Of a stretch of 64,000 nucleotides of DNA, positions 36,469 through 45,962 are shown in pieces. A program made the position numbers and the translations under genes. The notes under the pieces are model-generated. The model was not told where the DNA came from. It searched no databases and saw only the letters and a program-made list of their open reading frames with translations. Within the stretch, counting starts at the first letter, position 1, and each line of letters starts with the position of its first letter. Source of the stretch: Bacteroidetes bacterium 46-16 (GTDB taxonomy: Bacteria; Bacteroidota; Bacteroidia; Chitinophagales; Chitinophagaceae); contig MKUN01000015.1 of NCBI GenBank assembly GCA_001897835.1, positions 50,075 to 114,074 on the forward strand, written 5' to 3'.

Positions 36469-37856
36469 AATACCGGTATGGGTTTAGTTCGCAGATCGAC
36501 CAGGTAGAAGAGCTCAAAGAATACCATTGCCGAGAGGTACTCGAATAAATAATCAAAAGCCAGGAAGCCGCAGGCAAGTGCCAGCATTACAATAGTATAA
36601 CTTATATGCCTGTATCGTTTTAAAAAGAAGCTGATATAAAAAAAGATAAATATAGCCAGCCCTGCAAAACCGTACTCACCGAGGAGCTGGTTGATAAAAG
36701 AACCGGGGAAATGGCGTATGGAATGATACTCCGGCGGCAGGCTGTACACTGCCTGGAATATGCTGTAGTGGTTGTCTTTAAAAGCAGGTGCTGTATAGGT
36801 GGGCAACTTTTGAAACAGCCGTGATTTAGCCGAAGTATTCAGATCTGAAGTACGTACGGCAAGTTGCGAAGAAAAATTACCCATTCCCGCACCGAGTATA
36901 AAATTTTGCCGTGAGGCGGTCATATATTCGTATGTCTCACAAACTGAAATGACCTTACAATAATGCATCAATTTGCCCCCGCTGCGATAAAATTTACTGA
37001 AAGCCCTTTCTTCCATAGTATCGCGCTGGCGTGCGCTGACCGAAGAACGCAGGTAAGCAAGATTACCGGGGGATATGAGCACATAAAAAACTATGTATAA
37101 TAATAACTGAAGCCCTATGGTAATCCTTGCTTTGCCATCCCTGACCAGGAACAGGCAGACGACCAGCACGGGCAGCAATACCATATTGGCAAAATTGCTG
37201 CTGGTAGCGCAGGCAATGGCAATAGCCAGGAATGAGTACAGGTACCTGCCGCGATACAGGAAATAAATGCCAAACATGGCATTGATGAACATATTGATAT
37301 AACTGGGGGCCATGAAAATGCCCCTGATAAAATCGCCTGTGGAATTGCCAAAGCGCAGGTCGTCGATATTATAAGGGTTGAGACTGCCCGATATGACCAT
37401 AACGTATACCAGGTTGGCGGCAGACACCAGCAGGTTGATGAGAAAAAAAACCTCCAGCGTCCTTTCTATCTTTTCCGTGTAGCCACGTGATACCCTATTG
37501 TGCATCACGGCAAAGGCAAGGGCACACATACACCAATACAAGGTACCGATGACAAAGCTGATAATATGCGGGGCAGAAAAATCGTTATTAAAGAAGAGCA
37601 ACTGAACAAATGCAGGTACTAATATTAAAAAGTAAAATGGCGGGGCCGCTTTAATATCTTTAAAACTGAATTTACGACCGATCCATATAATTGCTAAAAA
37701 GAGGGTAACAGGCTTCAACACCACCTTATCGACAGGAAACAAAAGCAGGAAAATGAGCAGCACAGGATCGACCTGTTCCTTAATATACGCCCATGAAAAT
37801 CGCTTTTCCGGGGTATTATCACCGGCACTATTGTATTGCATGCTTGTCAAGCCCAA
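36465..37856 (-). CDS. Wzy-like polysaccharide polymerase
   Basis: A 463-aa membrane protein with about ten to twelve hydrophobic segments, first gene of the minus-strand operon. A large external loop (about residues 290-390) contains QNFILGAGMGNFSSQL and LPPEYHSIRHFPGSFINQLLGEYG, similar in placement to the loop of Wzy polymerases. Family assignment rests on topology and the operon, because Wzy sequences are poorly conserved. It would polymerise the repeat unit after flipping. The divergent gene on the plus strand is a second such membrane protein. Confidence 0.7.
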   Translation of the reverse strand: MGLTSMQYNSAGDNTPEKRFSWAYIKEQVDPVLLIFLLLFPVDKVVLKPVTLFLAIIWIGRKFSFKDIKAAPPFYFLILVPAFVQLLFFNNDFSAPHIISFVIGTLYWCMCALAFAVMHNRVSRGYTEKIERTLEVFFLINLLVSAANLVYVMVISGSLNPYNIDDLRFGNSTGDFIRGIFMAPSYINMFINAMFGIYFLYRGRYLYSFLAIAIACATSSNFANMVLLPVLVVCLFLVRDGKARITIGLQLLLYIVFYVLISPGNLAYLRSSVSARQRDTMEERAFSKFYRSGGKLMHYCKVISVCETYEYMTASRQNFILGAGMGNFSSQLAVRTSDLNTSAKSRLFQKLPTYTAPAFKDNHYSIFQAVYSLPPEYHSIRHFPGSFINQLLGEYGFAGLAIFIFFYISFFLKRYRHISYTIVMLALACGFLAFDYLFEYLSAMVFFELFYLVDLRTKPIPVL

Positions 37857-37929
37857 AGTAAAGCATCAAAGCTACAAGAATGTATCTATTTATGCTAACC
37901 GGCAATTGCTTAAGCCAGGTATAAATAAT

Positions 37930-37937
37930 TAAATTTG
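37930..37937 (+). promoter_or_regulatory. -7 promoter box of the O-antigen ligase-like gene
   Basis: TAAATTTG matches TAnnTTTG exactly and lies six bases before the ATG, so the mRNA would start at or next to the start codon (leaderless). Confidence 0.5.
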
Positions 37938-37943
37938 CCCCTT

Positions 37944-39224
37944 ATGCCATCAAAAGCCTTTTTGCGGAATGCCTATTACTGGATGCTGTGCATGGTGGCG
38001 TTCTTTATACCTATAGCGTTCAATTTAACCTCGCTATCCATCATCCTGCTGGCACTAAGCTGGGTATTACAGGTCAAAAAAGAGTTTTTCACCCGCTTCA
38101 TGGAGCGCAAGGCGCTGTGGCTATGGCTGGCATTTTTCCTGCTGCATGTGGCGGGATATTTTTATAGTACCGATAAAGCACAGGCCCTCTTTGATCTGCA
38201 AACCAAACTAAGCTTCCTTCTTTTACCCTTTATCATCGGCGCGGGCCCGGAGCTAAGGGCTGATAAGCTGCAAATGGTATTTACGGCCTTCGTTGCGGGA
38301 TGCTGCAGCGGTGCGGTATTTTGCCTGCTGCGAAGCATCTATATTTACTTTACAGCGCATAGCACCGACCAATTCTTTTATCATACGCTGGTAAAAGATT
38401 TTGATGCTAACGCGGTATATTATTCATTTTACATCTTCATGGCCCTGGGCATGTTACTGCTGCATAAATGGACCAATATCCTAAGCAGCAACCGGCTGCG
38501 CATCGTGCTGGTCATCATCCTGTTCACTTTCCTTATACTGTTATCTTCCAAAACATTCATCGCACTCTTTATATTGGTTGTGGTGCCCCTATTTTGCCGG
38601 AATATATTACGCCGTAAGGTGTCAAAACTTACTTTTATAGCAGGCTTGTCGGGCATTATTATCCTTGGATGCATCATCGCATTCACCCACAACCCGATCA
38701 GGCAACGCTATGAAAATGTGATACGGCAACCGGAACTGCAACTGGTACACGATCAAAACCAGGAGTTCAATAACCTTACCCTTCGCCTGTTCCTGTGGGA
38801 TATGGCCATAGATGACCTGAACCAAAACCACTTGTGGTGGACGGGCTGCGGTATCGGAGATGTGGCCATCATGCAGCAAAAGACCATTATGGCCTACAAT
38901 GCCAAAGCCCACTCACTGGATAAGCATCCACCCCTTTGGAATTTCAACCTGCATAATACTTACCTGCAGGTATTGCTGATGATCGGCCTGCCGGGTCTTG
39001 CTGTTCTGCTGCTGATGTTATTTATCCCTTTCTTTATGCTGAGGGAAAGCTATAGCAAAGCTGTATTTTTAGTATTCCATATAGGTATCGTAATGCTCAT
39101 GATGGCAGAAGCTGCACTGCAAACCGAAGCGGGCATCGTGATCTATGTGCTGTTCTCCATGATCTTCTATAATGTATATTATACCCATAAAGGCAAGGAC
39201 AGCCTAAGCCCGGCTGCCAGATAG
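37944..39224 (+). CDS. O-antigen ligase family protein
   Basis: A 426-aa polytopic membrane protein of the Wzy_C / O-antigen ligase type. The start is ATG 37944; an upstream in-frame TTG lies inside the -7 box and is less likely. The large loop before the last helices carries LNQNHLWWTGCGIGDVAIM and NFNLHNTYLQVLLMIGLPGL, where the conserved His is typical of ligases. It is convergent with the GT4 gene, overlapping it by 21 bases. Together with the Wzy-like gene it gives the locus two members of this superfamily, one probably polymerase, the other ligase. Confidence 0.8.
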   Translation: MPSKAFLRNAYYWMLCMVAFFIPIAFNLTSLSIILLALSWVLQVKKEFFTRFMERKALWLWLAFFLLHVAGYFYSTDKAQALFDLQTKLSFLLLPFIIGAGPELRADKLQMVFTAFVAGCCSGAVFCLLRSIYIYFTAHSTDQFFYHTLVKDFDANAVYYSFYIFMALGMLLLHKWTNILSSNRLRIVLVIILFTFLILLSSKTFIALFILVVVPLFCRNILRRKVSKLTFIAGLSGIIILGCIIAFTHNPIRQRYENVIRQPELQLVHDQNQEFNNLTLRLFLWDMAIDDLNQNHLWWTGCGIGDVAIMQQKTIMAYNAKAHSLDKHPPLWNFNLHNTYLQVLLMIGLPGLAVLLLMLFIPFFMLRESYSKAVFLVFHIGIVMLMMAEAALQTEAGIVIYVLFSMIFYNVYYTHKGKDSLSPAAR

Positions 39225-40412
39225 AACAGCCTTGTAAAAGTCCTCGTTCATTTTTGCGATCACGCGTATATCAAAGCGTTCTTCAACCCGCGCTTTACCG
39301 GCAGCAGCAATGCGCTCATTTGCTTCGCGGTCTTGCAACAGGTATATTATTTTTTCGGCAAGCTCATCTATATTATCCGGGTCGGCCAGCAAGCCGCTTA
39401 CCCCATCTTCTACCAGCTCGGGGCCAGATGTTCGTGTACTGTATACCACTGCCGTGCCCGCTGCCATGGCCTCCATAGGCCCCAGTGCAAAACACTCGGC
39501 ATACGATGGGAACACGGCCGCACCGGCAGCCGCCAGCCGCCTGAACAGATCCGGGCGCGGGATATGACCTTTAAAAGAAACAGAAGCTTTTGCGGCTTGT
39601 CCCAGGTACTGCTGTACCCTTTCCACCGGGCCTTTTCCGTAAACCTCGAGCTTTGCAGCAGGCATTTGCTCCTGCACTACGTTCCATGCCTTCATCAACT
39701 GGTATATCCCTTTTTTTGCCACGAGCGAACCGGTGTATACAACAAGACCGGGCTCTTTGCCGCCGCTTGTGCCCAGGTGCGTATCTATACCATTATATAA
39801 TACTTCGATGGGGCTTTTGTAATCCATATATGCAGCAGTTTTAACCGCTGTGTAGCGGCTGACGCTGCTCACTGCATCAGCCTTATGCAACACACTATGG
39901 TCTATATTATAAACCACGGGGGAAGGCTCCCCACCCGCTTCTTTATTAAAATAGCTGATACTGCCATGCAGTTTTACCACTGTTGGCAGGGGCAGCCGGG
40001 GAAAGTACACGGGCTTCCTGCAATATTGTGCGTATTCATTAAAGTCCGGCTGTTCTATTATTTCTATCTCATGTTTGCTGATGATGTCCAACAGAAAAGC
40101 CTCATATTTTTTTATGCTGCTGCTGATATCAAGCTGGAAAATACCTGTAAGATGGAGCAGCTTATAAGCAGCCCTTACCGGCAGCGATTCTTTTTTTGAG
40201 AAGAAGGCATGGTCCAATTTCCTGCGGAAGCGATACACTTTCACTTCACCATCCTCAAACTCATCAGGGCCACCATAGCCCCAATCGTAAAAACCGGCCA
40301 CCACCACTTTATGGCCCCGTTTCGCCACCCCGCGCGCCAATAGCTGCACTGCAGTGCCTATACCCCCATGCCTGCCGGGAGGATACTCATCGCAGAGGTA
40401 CAAGATGTTCAT
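39204..40412 (-). CDS. GT4 family glycosyltransferase
   Basis: A 402-aa GT-B fold enzyme. The N-terminal domain opens with LYLCDEYPPGRHGGIGTAVQ, typical for GT4, and the C-terminal domain has VVYTGSLVAKKGIYQLMKAW and the E-x7-E nucleotide-sugar motif in ECFALGPMEAMAAG. It is a cytoplasmic retaining transferase for the repeat unit. It overlaps the flippase gene by four bases, so both are cotranscribed. Overlap with the convergent ligase gene is 21 bases. Confidence 0.92.
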   Translation of the reverse strand: MNILYLCDEYPPGRHGGIGTAVQLLARGVAKRGHKVVVAGFYDWGYGGPDEFEDGEVKVYRFRRKLDHAFFSKKESLPVRAAYKLLHLTGIFQLDISSSIKKYEAFLLDIISKHEIEIIEQPDFNEYAQYCRKPVYFPRLPLPTVVKLHGSISYFNKEAGGEPSPVVYNIDHSVLHKADAVSSVSRYTAVKTAAYMDYKSPIEVLYNGIDTHLGTSGGKEPGLVVYTGSLVAKKGIYQLMKAWNVVQEQMPAAKLEVYGKGPVERVQQYLGQAAKASVSFKGHIPRPDLFRRLAAAGAAVFPSYAECFALGPMEAMAAGTAVVYSTRTSGPELVEDGVSGLLADPDNIDELAEKIIYLLQDREANERIAAAGKARVEERFDIRVIAKMNEDFYKAVLSGSRA

Positions 40413-41833
40413 CGCCTCAAATATAACTTTAAAATATCGAGGTGCTGCCGGCCTACCTGCCTGGTAAGCAGGCTGAGCAGTATGTATAACAAAGCAGCGA
40501 TGCCGATACGTGCCAGGATACCTGCTGCAATGTATGTACTTGCAAAATAGGCAATACCACCGGCCATTACCAATATAAGCAATGGCAGTAAGGAGAATCG
40601 CATGATAAATTTATTGACCACAAAAGCATAGGCTGCTGTCTGGATGCACACAGAGGACAAAAAGGCTATGGCAGCACCTGTGCCCCCATAAAAGTGTATC
40701 AGCACCAGGTCGAGCAAAATGTTGATCGATGCCGTAATGAAGGTGACAATCGTAACCGATTTATACCTCTTGGCAGAAAAGGTAAGGGTCCACAAGAGGT
40801 TGATGGTGAACTGCAGGGGGATACAAAGAGAAAGCACAAAAAATATGAGCGAATTGGAATAACCATATTTGCCTTTTGTGATCAGGTCGATACCCGGCCC
40901 CCAAACAATATTGAGGCAAAGCACCATCAATACTGCAAAGAATATTTCCAGCGAAAAGAATTTATTGACCTGCCTTTTCTTCTGGGCGGCCAGCTTATCA
41001 TTATTGGAATTGAAGAGACGGGCAAACTTAGGCAAAATAATAGGCCCGATGATCATAATAGGCAGGCGCGCCACTTCGAAAGCCCGGTAGGCAAATGTAT
41101 AATCGGCAGTAATACTGTTAGCCGCCATAAGGCCCAGCAAGAACCAGTCGAAACGCGACAGGCTGCTATCAAAGAGTACGGCCAGGTAGAGGGCCCGTGC
41201 TTCCATCAATAGCTTTTTGTAGGCAAGGAAACGGAAATTGAGTTGCAGGTCGGTCTTCAGCCAGGTATATACAGAAAGCGCTGCCAGTTCAAAAACAGCA
41301 CTGCCGATAAGGATATATATAGTGGTATAAATGGTAAACGTTTTGGTCCATATGAACAGGAGCGCCACTGCTATCCGGCCGGCATTGCTGATGAAGGCCA
41401 CCACACCATATGGTGTAAAACGTTCTTTGGCATTGAGGTACTGTTTGAAGGGGTTGGCTATATAGCTGAGCGACTGAGCAATGAAAAAATAGGGCAGTAA
41501 CTGCAGCGAGTAAGTAGTATTGCCCCCCGCAAGACTAATGATCAGCAAGATCAGGAGGCTGACCATTACCCCCACAATGGCATGTATAAGGTAAGCCACA
41601 GCCGCCCAGTCGGAAGTGCGTGAGAGCGCTACCCTGCGCACCATTACCTGCTCCAGCCCGCAACTCAGTATGGTTATGATCAATGAAGAGGTGGCATTAC
41701 CCCAACTGATGATCCCAAAATCGTCTTTACTTAAATATAACGATATTATATAAAAGAAAATCGTACCGAATATCTGGATGGAAATTGCCTGCAGACCCGA
41801 TGAAAAGAAATTTTTGACTAACCTGTTTTTCAT
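40409..41833 (-). CDS. Wzx-like polysaccharide flippase
   Basis: A 474-aa membrane protein of the MOP superfamily, with about 12-14 hydrophobic helices. The opening NFFSSGLQAISIQIFGTIFFYIISLYLS and the FGIISW motif are typical of Wzx/RfbX-type flippases, which move lipid-linked repeat units to the periplasmic face. It precedes the GT4 gene in a two-gene minus-strand operon. With a polymerase and an initiating transferase nearby, it supports a Wzx/Wzy-type pathway. Confidence 0.88.
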   Translation of the reverse strand: MKNRLVKNFFSSGLQAISIQIFGTIFFYIISLYLSKDDFGIISWGNATSSLIITILSCGLEQVMVRRVALSRTSDWAAVAYLIHAIVGVMVSLLILLIISLAGGNTTYSLQLLPYFFIAQSLSYIANPFKQYLNAKERFTPYGVVAFISNAGRIAVALLFIWTKTFTIYTTIYILIGSAVFELAALSVYTWLKTDLQLNFRFLAYKKLLMEARALYLAVLFDSSLSRFDWFLLGLMAANSITADYTFAYRAFEVARLPIMIIGPIILPKFARLFNSNNDKLAAQKKRQVNKFFSLEIFFAVLMVLCLNIVWGPGIDLITKGKYGYSNSLIFFVLSLCIPLQFTINLLWTLTFSAKRYKSVTIVTFITASINILLDLVLIHFYGGTGAAIAFLSSVCIQTAAYAFVVNKFIMRFSLLPLLILVMAGGIAYFASTYIAAGILARIGIAALLYILLSLLTRQVGRQHLDILKLYLRR

Positions 41834-42096
41834 TAAAAATTACCCGCGGATCACCTTTTAAACAAAACTAAACATAAAATACAGGCATTTGAAATAAAAG
41901 AAGTATATATTTATAAGAGGCTCATTATTGTAGAAAAGTAGCCCCTTATACATGCAATTTGTCCTAAACATATGTTATTTTGAGCCGTGAAAGGACCCCG
42001 ATAGAGTTAATGTGGAATTAATTTTGGAAATTTGCGGTCAACCTGACACGATTTTTGATATAAATAATGAGTTAGCAACACTCATTAAAAAAATAA
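41834..42096. other. AT-rich spacer between divergent flippase and sugar transferase genes
   Basis: It must hold promoters for both operons. A perfect eight-base inverted repeat, TAATGAGT...ACTCATTA (42065-42087, seven-base loop), lies nine bases before the sugar transferase ATG and could form a hairpin in its mRNA leader. No gene is visible. Confidence 0.5.
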
Positions 42097-42846
42097 ATGG
42101 AACATCCCGTAATCATTAAAATTCCCGCAGAACGGAGCCGTTTGCAGAAACAGGCTGCTACCCGCTCCGACTTTGCCGAGATCCGGGATATGTTCAGCGA
42201 GATGCACAACAGGTATATGGTCTATAAACCATCGCCTTATTACCTGGTGGCAAAAAGGGCTATGGATGTGGCTATTTCCATGACATTCATTATCCTGGTC
42301 ATGTCATGGCTTTTCCCCATTGTTTTCCTGCTTATAAAACTTACCTCCAGGGGCCCTGTGTTCTTTATACAAAAACGCACAGGATATAAGGGTGTTGAAT
42401 TTGACTGTTACAAGTTCCGTACAATGTACGTGAACGATGAAGCCGACACCCGCCAGGCCACTTATAATGATAAACGCATAACGCCGGTGGGAAAATTCCT
42501 GCGCCTGAGCCATATAGATGAAACAGCGCAATTCTTCAACGTGTTGCTGGGCGACATGTCTATAATAGGCCCCCGCCCGCATATGCTGTACCACACCCGC
42601 TATTATGCCAGCCATATACCATACTATAACCTGCGTCATGAAGCACAACCCGGCCTTACCGGCATGGCACAGGTAAAAGGTTACATAGGCGAGATAAACG
42701 TGGAGCGTGAGCTGCGCAAACGCATACAATGGGATATCTACTACCTAAAAAACCGCAGTATATGGCTGGACCTGAATATCTTATTCAGTACTGCCTGGCA
42801 GGTGGTGCGCAAGATATTTGGCGCTGTGGTGAAGCCTAAGGACTGA
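42097..42846 (+). CDS. initiating sugar-phosphate transferase (WbaP/EpsL type)
   Basis: A 249-aa monotopic phosphoglycosyl transferase, which starts a repeat unit by moving a sugar-1-phosphate to undecaprenyl phosphate. One hydrophobic re-entrant segment (about 60-82) follows AKRAMDVAI. The catalytic core has RTGYKGVEFDCYKFRTM, the Asp-Glu pair in RLSHIDETAQFFNVLLGDMS, and GPRPHMLYH. A C-terminal TAWQVVRKIFGAV helix ends it. It lacks the extra N-terminal membrane helices of full-length WbaP. It sits at the edge of the glycan locus. Confidence 0.92.
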   Translation: MEHPVIIKIPAERSRLQKQAATRSDFAEIRDMFSEMHNRYMVYKPSPYYLVAKRAMDVAISMTFIILVMSWLFPIVFLLIKLTSRGPVFFIQKRTGYKGVEFDCYKFRTMYVNDEADTRQATYNDKRITPVGKFLRLSHIDETAQFFNVLLGDMSIIGPRPHMLYHTRYYASHIPYYNLRHEAQPGLTGMAQVKGYIGEINVERELRKRIQWDIYYLKNRSIWLDLNILFSTAWQVVRKIFGAVVKPKD

Positions 42847-42925
42847 TACAGCCTGCCACTTAACAATTACTAAACTTTGCAATCTGGCTTTTTCGTGGTA
42901 ATTTTTCGATGAAAATTTCATTACC

Positions 42926-43753
42926 ATGTCTGAAATAATAGCTGCTACCGACTTCTCCGACATCGCTGAAAACGCAGTGCGATATGCCTGCAACCTGGCG
43001 AAGGCTTGTGATGCAACAGTGACTGTAGCGCATTCTTTCATTATCCCCGTCGCATTCAGCGATACGCCCATGCCCGTGATGCCCGTGGATGAAGGAAGGG
43101 AGATAGCAGAGGAAAAAATGACGGCCCTGCTGGAAAAACTGCAAGCGGAATTCCCCCAATTGCCCATTACCGGCAAAGTGATGTATGGCGATATTGTGGA
43201 CAGCCTGCAGGAATACACCGAAGAGAACAGCAGCCCATGGCTCATAGTATTGGGTAACAGTGATGTGGATGATGATAGTGCTATATGGCTGGGCAGCACA
43301 GTGCTGAACGCCCTGAAAAACCTGCCCTACCCGGTAATGGCTGTGCCGCCCGGTGTGAGCTATAAGCCGGTGAACAAGATATGCTTCACCTGCGATGTGA
43401 AACACATCACCAATGAACTGCCCTCGCAGCAATTGCTGGGCCTTGTAGAGGAAACAAAAGCCGCACTGCATGTACTAACCATAGGCCATGACGACAAAGG
43501 CTTCAGCCCGGATACCGTAATGGAAAATGAAGAACTGCGCATGTACCTTTCGTCCGCCAAACCTGAATATCATTTTGTGGACAGTAAGGATGTGGACACA
43601 GCTATACAGAACTTTGTAGAAGAAAACCAAGCCGACTGGCTGGTAGCCATACCTCACAAGCATTCATTTTTTGAGGGTATCTTCCACAAGGGGCATGTAA
43701 AAGCTATGATACGCATGACGCACATACCGCTTGTGGCATTGCACGATAAATAA
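42926..43753 (+). CDS. tandem universal stress protein
   Basis: A 275-aa protein with two UspA domains. The first (about 1-145) has IIAATDFSDIAENAVRYACNLA and VILGNS-type LIVLGNSDVDDDSA; the second (about 150-275) is more divergent. The ATP-binding G-x2-G-x9-G motif is not clearly complete, so nucleotide binding cannot be claimed. Such tandem Usp proteins are common in Bacteroidota. It stands alone and is convergent with the next gene, 8 bases away. Confidence 0.85.
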   Translation: MSEIIAATDFSDIAENAVRYACNLAKACDATVTVAHSFIIPVAFSDTPMPVMPVDEGREIAEEKMTALLEKLQAEFPQLPITGKVMYGDIVDSLQEYTEENSSPWLIVLGNSDVDDDSAIWLGSTVLNALKNLPYPVMAVPPGVSYKPVNKICFTCDVKHITNELPSQQLLGLVEETKAALHVLTIGHDDKGFSPDTVMENEELRMYLSSAKPEYHFVDSKDVDTAIQNFVEENQADWLVAIPHKHSFFEGIFHKGHVKAMIRMTHIPLVALHDK

Positions 43754-43761
43754 TGGTGGAA

Positions 43762-44187
43762 TTATGCGCCCTCTTCGCGGGCCTCACGTTTCTTTTTCTT
43801 CTTTTTGGCAAAATGCTTTATGGCATCGAAGCCCAGTTCAACAGCCTTCCATTTGAGGTAGCTGCCTACCAGTTCTTTAAGCAACGGGAGGATGATCTTA
43901 TTCCTTATTTTTTTGCCTGCTATCGCTTCCAGCGGGTTTAATATGAGGGGCAGGAGTGTGGCGATGTCAAGACCGCCAAGCATGTCTTTAACCGAAGCGA
44001 ACAAGCCTTCTGCTTCTTTCCGGTACTCATCATCTTTATCACTTTTCTCTTTTTTACCGAATGAAGGGACTATATCCTTCATAGAGAATATATCTTCCTG
44101 CTCCGTTTTTTTGCGCAACAGTTGCAGGGCGGCTTTTTCGCGCCGCAGCTCTTCGATACTATTCAGTTGTTTCCGGTAAAGCCTCAT
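43762..44187 (-). CDS. unknown protein in holin-like operon
   Basis: A 141-aa protein with a charged, helical N-terminal half and a more hydrophobic middle, LDIATLLPLILNPLEAIAG, then a basic tail (KHFAKKKKKKREAREE). No family is recognised. It follows the holin-like gene by five bases and the YtxH-like gene lies before that, so the three are probably one operon of small membrane-associated proteins. Confidence 0.65.
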   Translation of the reverse strand: MRLYRKQLNSIEELRREKAALQLLRKKTEQEDIFSMKDIVPSFGKKEKSDKDDEYRKEAEGLFASVKDMLGGLDIATLLPLILNPLEAIAGKKIRNKIILPLLKELVGSYLKWKAVELGFDAIKHFAKKKKKKREAREEGA

Positions 44188-44192
44188 AGCTG

Positions 44193-44561
44193 TTATACTG
44201 TAGTTTTCTGTTGTTCCTCATCATTATCATCATCGTCATCCGTAAGCTTAGCGATAAAGATACCCGCCGCCTTGTTGATAAGCTGCTTACGGCACAACAT
44301 AACAATGAGTGTAAGCAACACATAAACACCCAGGGTCATGAAGTATCCGGCGGTGCGTGAATCGAACAGTTCAGTAAATGCCTCGCTAAGCCCCATACCT
44401 AAAAATATAAGTATGGGCAGCAAAAGGCTTAATACGATAAAAACGTAAACAAAATAGCCCAGTATATGTGATGTGCGCTCTACGAAGCTGAGTTTGATCA
44501 GTTGCACGCGCACATCCACATATTCTGTTATTTTATCTTTCCACTTGTCAATGAAGCTCAT
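44193..44561 (-). CDS. holin-X / DUF1469-like membrane protein
   Basis: A 122-aa protein with two hydrophobic helices (about 32-58 and 70-95) connected by a short loop, a charged N-terminus and an acidic tail (LTDDDDDNDEEQQ). This matches the 'phage holin family' (DUF1469, holin-X) annotation widely given to Bacteroidota proteins that are not phage-borne. It lies between a YtxH-like gene and an unknown gene. Holin activity itself is not shown. Confidence 0.7.
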   Translation of the reverse strand: MSFIDKWKDKITEYVDVRVQLIKLSFVERTSHILGYFVYVFIVLSLLLPILIFLGMGLSEAFTELFDSRTAGYFMTLGVYVLLTLIVMLCRKQLINKAAGIFIAKLTDDDDDNDEEQQKTTV

Positions 44562-44575
44562 CGGCTTTAAATAAA

Positions 44576-44770
44576 TCAGGCGTTATATATTTCCTCTTCA
44601 AGGTCCTGGCCCTTCTTCGTCAATTTTGCTTTCAGGTCGTCGAGACGATGTTTGAGTTTGTCCACTGTTTCGCTACGTGTTTCCTTATCTGTGGCCAGTA
44701 TGTATCCTACTGCTGCCCCTATTGCTGCTCCTATCAATAATGTTGCGACGGTCTTACCTGTGCTTGCCAT
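44576..44770 (-). CDS. YtxH domain-containing small protein
   Basis: A 64-aa protein with a single hydrophobic segment, TVATLLIGAAIGAAVGYILA, then a charged helix (LKHRLDDLKAKLTKKGQDLEEE), the layout of YtxH-family envelope stress proteins. The start is placed at ATG 44770, just before the hydrophobic segment; the open frame upstream is not similar to anything and overlaps the divergent transporter gene. First gene of the three-gene operon. Confidence 0.75.
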   Translation of the reverse strand: MASTGKTVATLLIGAAIGAAVGYILATDKETRSETVDKLKHRLDDLKAKLTKKGQDLEEEIYNA

Positions 44771-44914
44771 AGTTCTGTGTTTTAAATTGTTTACAAATGA
44801 TAGATTATGTACTGCAAAATTAATAAATATCATGCCAGCTTCTGGCATTGGCAGGATTTTAATGACGAAGATCATTGAAAGGTAACATACCAAATGTGTT
44901 AAACACGCATACTC

Positions 44915-45961
44915 ATGAACAAAGAGCACTACCAGTACGTAAAACAATACCTCTTTCTCGGGATCATCATATTGCTTGCCTTCCTTATAGGCTGGCAGCT
45001 GTATCCTTATTTTCCCGGGCTGCTTGGCGCAATCACCTTATATATTTTGCTACGGCACTTTTATTTTTACCTCATTGTGATCAAAAGGCTGCCCCGGAAC
45101 CTAACGGCAGTATTACTGATCATTGCCAGCATTATTGTATTCATAATCCCCTTTGTGCTGCTTGTGCAGCTTTTGCTGCCCGAGGTGTACCGGCTGACCG
45201 CACCGGGCAGTATTGATGCTACCCTAAGCGTTTTCTCAGGTAAGATGACCCATTTTCTGCCTTTCCTGAAGCCTGACAGCCTGCAGGTAGATAAGCTATC
45301 CGAAAACATCAATTCGTCCATTCCCCGCCTGCTGGGCTCTACTGTTAATGTCATGATCAACCTGATACTATTGTTCTTTACCCTCTTCTTCATGCTGGTG
45401 CAGGGCCGGGAAATGGAAAAAAGGATACAGCGCTTCCTGCCTTTGCAGGAACATAATATTGACGATATATGGCAGGCCACCCGCACCATGGTGGTGGCCA
45501 ATGCGGTAGGCATTCCCCTGCTGGCACTGGCGCAGGCCATCAGCGCCACATTGGGCTATTACATTTTCGGGCTGGATGACTTTGTACTATGGGGTGTGGT
45601 AACAGGTCTTTTTTCGCTCTTCCCCGCAATAGGCACGGCTGCTATCTGGATACCTGTATGTATATTTTTTATTGCTTCTGGCAAAGTGAGTGCCGGCATA
45701 GGTCTTTTCGTTTACTCATTGATCGTCATCGTGAACGTGGACAATATCCTGCGTTTCACGATACTTAAGAAGATCGGGGATGTGCACCCTGTAATTACAC
45801 TGGTGGGTATACTGGTAGGCCTGCCCATGTTTGGTTTCATGGGTTTTATATTCGGCCCCCTGCTGATCTCCTACCTGTTGCTGCTGGTGCGTATATACAA
45901 TATTGAATTTGCACCAAAAGCCGATAAGCTGAAAGTGCCTGATAAAAAAAGGAGCGGTTAA
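44915..45961 (+). CDS. AI-2E family transporter
   Basis: A 348-aa membrane protein of the AI-2E (PerM/TqsA) family with about eight helices. Family phrases include WLYPYFPGLLGAITLYILLR-like sequence near the start, a central periplasmic loop, and the C-terminal VHPVITLVGILVGLPMFGFMGFIFGPLL, where the GF-GxFGPLL pattern is diagnostic. Members export autoinducer-2 or other small molecules or act as ion antiporters; the substrate is unknown. It is divergent from the YtxH-type operon and ends two bases from the convergent nadD. Confidence 0.88.
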   Translation: MNKEHYQYVKQYLFLGIIILLAFLIGWQLYPYFPGLLGAITLYILLRHFYFYLIVIKRLPRNLTAVLLIIASIIVFIIPFVLLVQLLLPEVYRLTAPGSIDATLSVFSGKMTHFLPFLKPDSLQVDKLSENINSSIPRLLGSTVNVMINLILLFFTLFFMLVQGREMEKRIQRFLPLQEHNIDDIWQATRTMVVANAVGIPLLALAQAISATLGYYIFGLDDFVLWGVVTGLFSLFPAIGTAAIWIPVCIFFIASGKVSAGIGLFVYSLIVIVNVDNILRFTILKKIGDVHPVITLVGILVGLPMFGFMGFIFGPLLISYLLLLVRIYNIEFAPKADKLKVPDKKRSG

Positions 45962-45962
45962 C

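Noticed and set aside
44193..44561. Prophage remnant suggested by the holin-like protein
   Set aside because: There are no phage structural, lysis or integrase genes near it; the holin-X label is common for non-phage proteins in Bacteroidota.
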